40,784 bases of DNA from positions 3,629 through 44,412 of the forward strand of contig ML014264.1 in the NCBI GenBank assembly GCA_003615045.1. Direction: 5' to 3'. Both the position numbers and the translations under genes were made by a program. Positions 36,523 to 40,784 of the stretch are shown piece by piece (the first letter of the stretch is position 1; the number at the start of each line of letters is the position of its first letter). The notes under the pieces are model-generated. The model worked only from the letters and a program-made list of their open reading frames with translations, ran no database searches and had not been told where the DNA came from. The stretch comes from Caulochytrium protostelioides (lineage: Eukaryota > Chytridiomycota > Caulochytriomycetes > Caulochytriales > Caulochytriaceae).

Positions 36523-37110
36523 TTGCGATCTGGGAGGATGTCGGCGGTCCGACGAACTTTGCCGACGCCACGATTCTGGACGTGGTATCACTCCCGAGCC
36601 GCCCCCCCTTGGATTCTAACCCACGGTCTGGCATACGACCAGGCGGATCTGCTCGTCAGTAGCGCTACGCAGGTGTATCAGTTTCCTTACCCACCGGGGA
36701 GTCGCAAAACCGTTACGGATCCGCCGCGCACCGTGATGTCCCATATTGCCGCCGGCGGCTGCGGCGGCGCGCTGCTGGGCCATCAGAACTAGTCGCTTGT
36801 CAGCCCCGACGGATAATGACACCGTCTCCAACTAGGAAGTCCCAACAATGGGGACGAAGACAGTTCCAGCGGCAGTCCGGCGAGCGCCGTGGCCAAAGCG
36901 CCGGCCGCCGCCAATGTTTATACCAGCAGCAGTGATTTCTCTGACATGATGGCGTGGGCCGACGTCCTGCGCAACGCGGTGACGTCCGCCCACGATCAGA
37001 ACGCCTAGCTGTGGGCCGCCGACGACAGCGCAGATGAGTTTGAGTGACCTGATATCGATCTGGACCACCAGGAAACCTTTTTGGAGGAACTGAATCTTCT
37101 GACGTCATAA
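36523..37110 (+). pseudogene. Decayed L-sorbosone/PQQ-type sugar dehydrogenase-like gene
   Basis: One frame carries family-like segments separated by stops. They are LTHGLAYDQADLLVSSATQV, then GSPNNGDEDSSSGSPAS, WADVLRNAVTSAHDQNA, LWAADDSADEFE and LEELNLL. They follow the order of the six-bladed propeller in fungal L-sorbosone dehydrogenases (WADGLRNAV..., a GADDL... segment, EELNLL). Stops fall at 36790, 36814, 36817, 37006, 37045 and 37108 without a frameshift, so it is a recent but clear pseudogene. Further weak similarity in other frames may extend to about 37400 (for example PDGKVVHALV). The 5' end is not recognisable. The family call is by motif order from memory. Confidence 0.55.
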
Positions 37111-37932
37111 GGGCCCAATTGACGGCCCCCCGTTCGCTTGGCTTTCGTTGAGTGTAATGCGTATCCATGGCAATGTGGTGCAGCGCGCGATACCGGCGAC
37201 GAAGGACGATAGTGTCCGCTCCCATGGGTGTCGCCAGGACCCCAGCCCCAAGGCTGGCCCGCTCGTCGTGCTGCCGGCCCGATCGTGTCCCGATGGCAAG
37301 GTCGTTCATGCCCTCGTTTGCCAGTTGTGCCGTGGATGCCGGCCCCGATAGCGCGCCGCTGTCCCTTCCCCCAGCGAGATCAGCGACTTGTTTGTGACGA
37401 CCCATGAGCCGTAGAAAAACTGACGTCGCTCGCGGCTATGTCGTTTCTCATGTGCCGCTCAGCTCAGACGGGCGGCCGTTGAAGTAAGTCCGAAGTTCTG
37501 CTGCAAGCCAGCGCATCCTGTCTCGCCCGGTCGTGTCTCTGCCCTTTTGTTTATAGTGATGTTGTAATGCGCCGCCATGATATGTCGACAAGCGACGATG
37601 ATGTGGATATGGGTTGCCATAAAGCGCCCTACAGGCTACTTTTGCACGATACACACCCTGTATGGCATCATAGTTCTGATGTTTGATCGCAACATTGGTT
37701 GTTCGTGATAAGTATCTGAAGTCTTGTTTATGGCCCCAGCGACTTCAACGACCAGGCCTACCAGGCCTCTCGGGCCTGTGGACGACTTTCCAAGATTAGA
37801 GGTCCCGCATGCGGACACGTTTCGCCGTGAGGGCACGTTTCGCCCTGTGAACGACATCTATATTCCACACTAATGTAATGTAAACGCAAACTCGCTTTCC
37901 CATATGTAGTCTCGGCGATCTCTCTTCATTGC
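37111..37932. other. Transition region without a recognised gene
   Basis: About 820 bp in which base composition falls from GC-rich to balanced. The first 300 bp may be the frame-shifted tail of the dehydrogenase pseudogene. A pair of near-identical segments around cacgtttcgcc occurs at about 37816-37850. Confidence 0.35.
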
Positions 37933-38040
37933 CGCTAGCAAAATAGCGATTGTCCTTCCGGCTTTAAGAGGCGCAGTTGTCACTTTTAGCCGCTAAAACC
38001 GCGGTTGTTGCGCGAGTGGCCGTTTGCGTCGCAGACGCAA
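37933..38040. repeat. Cluster of four short perfect palindromes
   Basis: CGCTA-gcaaaa-TAGCG (37933-37948), TTTTAGC-c-GCTAAAA (37984-37998), AACCGCGGTT (37997-38006) and TTGCGTC-gca-GACGCAA (38024-38040). All arms pair perfectly, and all fall within 108 bp. No tRNA cloverleaf could be built from them. Confidence 0.75.
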
Positions 38041-40784
38041 TGGGCAACTGGCGGCGATGCGGTGGGCAGCTTTGGAGGCCGTAAGTTCACTTTAAGCCCC
38101 GAGCGCCGCAGGGCCTTCCCGTCATCGTTGTCCACTCATCTGACCATCGATTCCGTAAATTCGGTAAATTGAATGATGGGTTTTTGGGTTTTAAGCTATT
38201 ATGATCGTACAGGGCGATCACGCACCGCAGGTGAGATCTTTTAGGAACACCTCTGGCGTTAGTTTTGCAAAGAAATAAAAGGATAATATAATAAGTAAAT
38301 AAAGTACACAATGTAAAATATATAAAAACGTCGGGAAGGGTGCGATCGAGGAAAATCATTGAGTTCCCCTTTAAAGCATGCAAGAGACTACATGATAGAG
38401 GAGAGCCCGGCCTGCCAGCCTACTTCTATTTTACCGTCCAACAGTTATTTCTCTCATCACAAAACTAAACCTAGTCTATATAGGGGGTTTTCGGTTCTCG
38501 TATTCTCTAGCAACTACAACGTCCTAGATATATTTTTTGGTACTTGACTGACTTTGTAAAAAAAAACTGACCCCCCAGTCTAGCAAGGTCATGAATAGGT
38601 GTTCGAGGAAGAAAAGTGCATGCTCTTTTCAACCAAGGAAGGTGGCTTGATAGAGGACATCCCGACCTGTTGACATGCATACCATCCTGTTGACATGCTT
38701 ACCATCTATGATATCATCAGCATCAGCTTATAATTGTAGTTCTCCACCAGCTGAAGTCTTTTAAGACTCCATAACTTTTCAGTACATTTTAGCGAGGCCG
38801 CGGCGCGGCTTCTATACTTTCTGCCGTGCCTCGTGGCGAAATGCATGATTTGATGGAACAAATCCATGTCTTGTGTGCCCCATCTGGCTTTTTGTCTCAA
38901 ATATTGTCTCAAAATATTAGCACATTGGCTGATTCTGGACGCTTCCAGGTTATTCTCGAGAGCATGAGTAGACAGACTGGCTGCAAAATTATAACGCCAT
39001 TAGCGAGCATACGACAAAAAAGTATAACGGAGTGGTCCTTTTGGTTGAGGCGTTCGACTTACAACATCACGCTCCCAGGTTAGCATGCAAATGGCGTACG
39101 TCATGTCATTTTCTCGGCCTGGCGTTCGTCTCGGTGTTGAGGATGTTGAAAATGATCAATGTCCCATAGGTAGCCCTTGACGTGGCACGATGAGGACACA
39201 GCATAGCCAGCTGCCGTCCGATCTTCATGAATCTAACTGTTTCGGCAGCCATGCTAAAAAACCGAAAGAGCTTTCTAAGCTCATAAATACCCATAGTGCT
39301 GGGTTATTGGCATCACTCAGCTTTTTCATCATAAAAATAAGGAGACTCCCAAAAAAGGGCTGTTTCAAGAGGGCCTCTCAATGGGCCCCAAAAATCTTTG
39401 GAATTGACTTGCTGCGTCAGAGTGACTTTGAGCCCTGGTGGAATGTGCACGGCTTCCACCATCTTGGAACACGTCTATGCAATATATGCATGTGTACTAG
39501 TTGTATTCAAGCTCTCCAGCTCTTTCTATATTCATAACATATCATCTCGTTTTTGGTAGAGGGGGCGTACATGTGTTACGTCACCATTTCGGCGATGTCT
39601 TTGCTGTCGAAGACCAGCTGGAACGGTACGGGTCGCCTCGCAAGACTAGGCGCTGCGGTCGCCGTATTTCGGTGGCACCTGGCTCGCCATTCCTAACGAG
39701 TGGTGCCAGCAGATGTTGCACCTAAGTGCCATATCGTTTAAAGCAAAAAAATGTCGTCGAACTGCCGTGATCCCTTGGCGACGAGACATTGCACCGTTAG
39801 TCCTTGTGCTCTTAATTGCATCTGCTCTATTTTCGACGATACGTCTGAAAATCCTTGATTCACGGAGATCGGACCCGGAACAGAAAAGCGCGAATTGCTA
39901 AGCTGAAGATCACAAAGACTGATCTCGCACCATCGAGGGCTCGCCGTTAGAAAACGGCGTACCAAAACTGAAATAAAAAGCCGAGGAAAATCTTCCGCCC
40001 CTCCCCCCTCTTCAGATTGAGGAAGTGGCCTGGGACGGCGGGAAAGTGGTGCGACTTCTTGGTCTGCCTCTATTTTACCATCCATCCATCCATCCATACA
40101 ATAACTCCTCACGTCATGGGACTATACCTTACCTTACTCTACTTATATATGGGGTTTGCCTGATAGGCCTTTCCTCCTCATAGCCTCTCCTCTTTCTTAT
40201 TATCCCTCATCATCTGTAACGTCTTATATCATCTTTTCGATATACTGAATTGTGACTTTCAACATGGCTGAGGTGGGCCAGAGGTCGCACAAGGTCGAGG
40301 GCCCCGGCCGAGAGGGACCAGCAGGGGGTGAGGAAACTCGTGTGGTCGCCCAGGCCGACAAAGAAACGCGAATAGCTCGGCGAATACCCAACCGAGCTAA
40401 GAGAGGAAGGTGGCAATGGAAAGAGGGCGGAAAGTTGCATAGGATTGCATCAAAAACATATGGAGTGACTAGGACGATGAGAAGAAAATGACACGTTGAA
40501 GTGGTCACTTAAGGAAAAGGGATCAGAAACATAGGGAAACGGGGAAAAATGAATAGCTCGAAGAGGATGAGAGCTAATGAGACAAACCAAGATGCGATGG
40601 AAAGAGGAGAGATTGAAGGAGTAGAAGATAGACTAACATAGTGAAGATGCATAGTCATCCTTTCCTCCAGGCGCCGTCAAAGATCGGGACAAATCATGAG
40701 AAGAAGAGCCGTCGCGTAGAATCCCCAGAACAGAAAATGTTCTAGGACGAAACGCGAACCTAAGAACGAGTACGAATGTGATAC
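38041..40784. other. AT-richer terminal region without a recognised gene
   Basis: About 2.7 kb, clearly poorer in GC than the gene-bearing part. Open frames are short and resemble no family I know. It contains TATA-like sequences (ctatataggggg near 38475, cttatatatgggg near 40139), a ccat run (about 40079-40096), A runs and a 20-bp direct repeat. After about 40380 the + strand is purine-rich. A 75-codon frame from ATG 40264 is charged and low-complexity and is not called as a gene. It could be a degenerate retroelement or a repeat island. Confidence 0.45.
38666..38705. repeat. 20-bp direct repeat, two adjacent copies
   Basis: The unit cctgttgacatgcataccat is followed immediately by a copy with a single mismatch (t for a). 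Confidence 0.85.

Noticed and set aside
38826-39083. An 85-codon frame in the AT-richer region
   Set aside because: No recognisable family, and the antisense reads equally well; not enough to call a gene.
39713-39901. A 62-codon frame with a hydrophobic segment
   Set aside because: Too short and unsupported by start context or homology; one such frame is expected by chance in this region.
40264-40491. A charged frame considered as the start of a retroelement gag gene
   Set aside because: No zinc knuckle, primer-binding site or paired terminal repeat was visible; low-complexity charged sequence only.

Overview
The window looks like nuclear DNA of a fungus, most likely a zoosporic early-diverging (chytrid-like) lineage. 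Its genes encode fungal and opisthokont proteins with strongly GC-rich, alanine-rich coding sequence. Introns are few and short, with GTAAGT donors; two could be defined. A 12 kb gene encodes a centrosomal/basal-body PACT-domain coiled-coil protein, expected where centrioles are retained. The GC-rich gene style would fit Caulochytrium-like fungi, but that is a guess that needs a database search.

Layout. Positions 1-1590 hold a microsatellite and a decayed Fanzor-like (TnpB-related) transposon nuclease. Then come a ubiquitin E2 variant (MMS2, to 2065), the twin-CX9C protein Mdm35 (2659-2913), and the 4,035-residue PACT/pericentrin-like protein (4123-16230). ATP synthase subunit e (17558-17869, +) is convergent with the spliceosomal DEAH ATPase Prp2/DHX16 (18031-21546, -). 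A second Fanzor-like remnant lies at about 21960-22250. Next are two divergent 20S proteasome beta genes: PRE7/beta6 (22527-23386, -, two exons) and PRE2/beta5 (24831-25813, +, two exons). A Fam192A/PSME3IP1 (NIP30) homologue (26078-26917, -) is divergent from the Pol I core factor RRN7/TAF1B (27887-30217, +). A fused trehalose-6-phosphate synthase/phosphatase (31292-34135, +) and the proteasome lid subunit RPN7/PSMD6 (35131-36294, +) follow. From about 36520 to 37110 there is a sorbosone-dehydrogenase-like pseudogene with several stop codons. The last ~2.9 kb is visibly AT-richer and holds palindromes and short repeats but no gene I recognise.

How the genes fit together. Five genes concern the ubiquitin-proteasome system (MMS2, PRE7, PRE2, PSME3IP1-like, RPN7). 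Four of these sit within 14 kb, two of them as a divergent pair. The identical 9-mer CGTGGCAAA, one base from the yeast proteasome control element, lies upstream of RPN7 and between PSME3IP1-like and RRN7. The other genes are housekeeping: mitochondrial lipid transport and ATP synthase, splicing, rRNA transcription, trehalose synthesis and the microtubule-organising centre. Very high GC creates long open frames opposite real genes; these were left out. Several true starts lie inside longer open frames that begin at GTG or TTG, and I chose the ATG. No tRNA, rRNA, CRISPR array or bacterial-style operon was seen.
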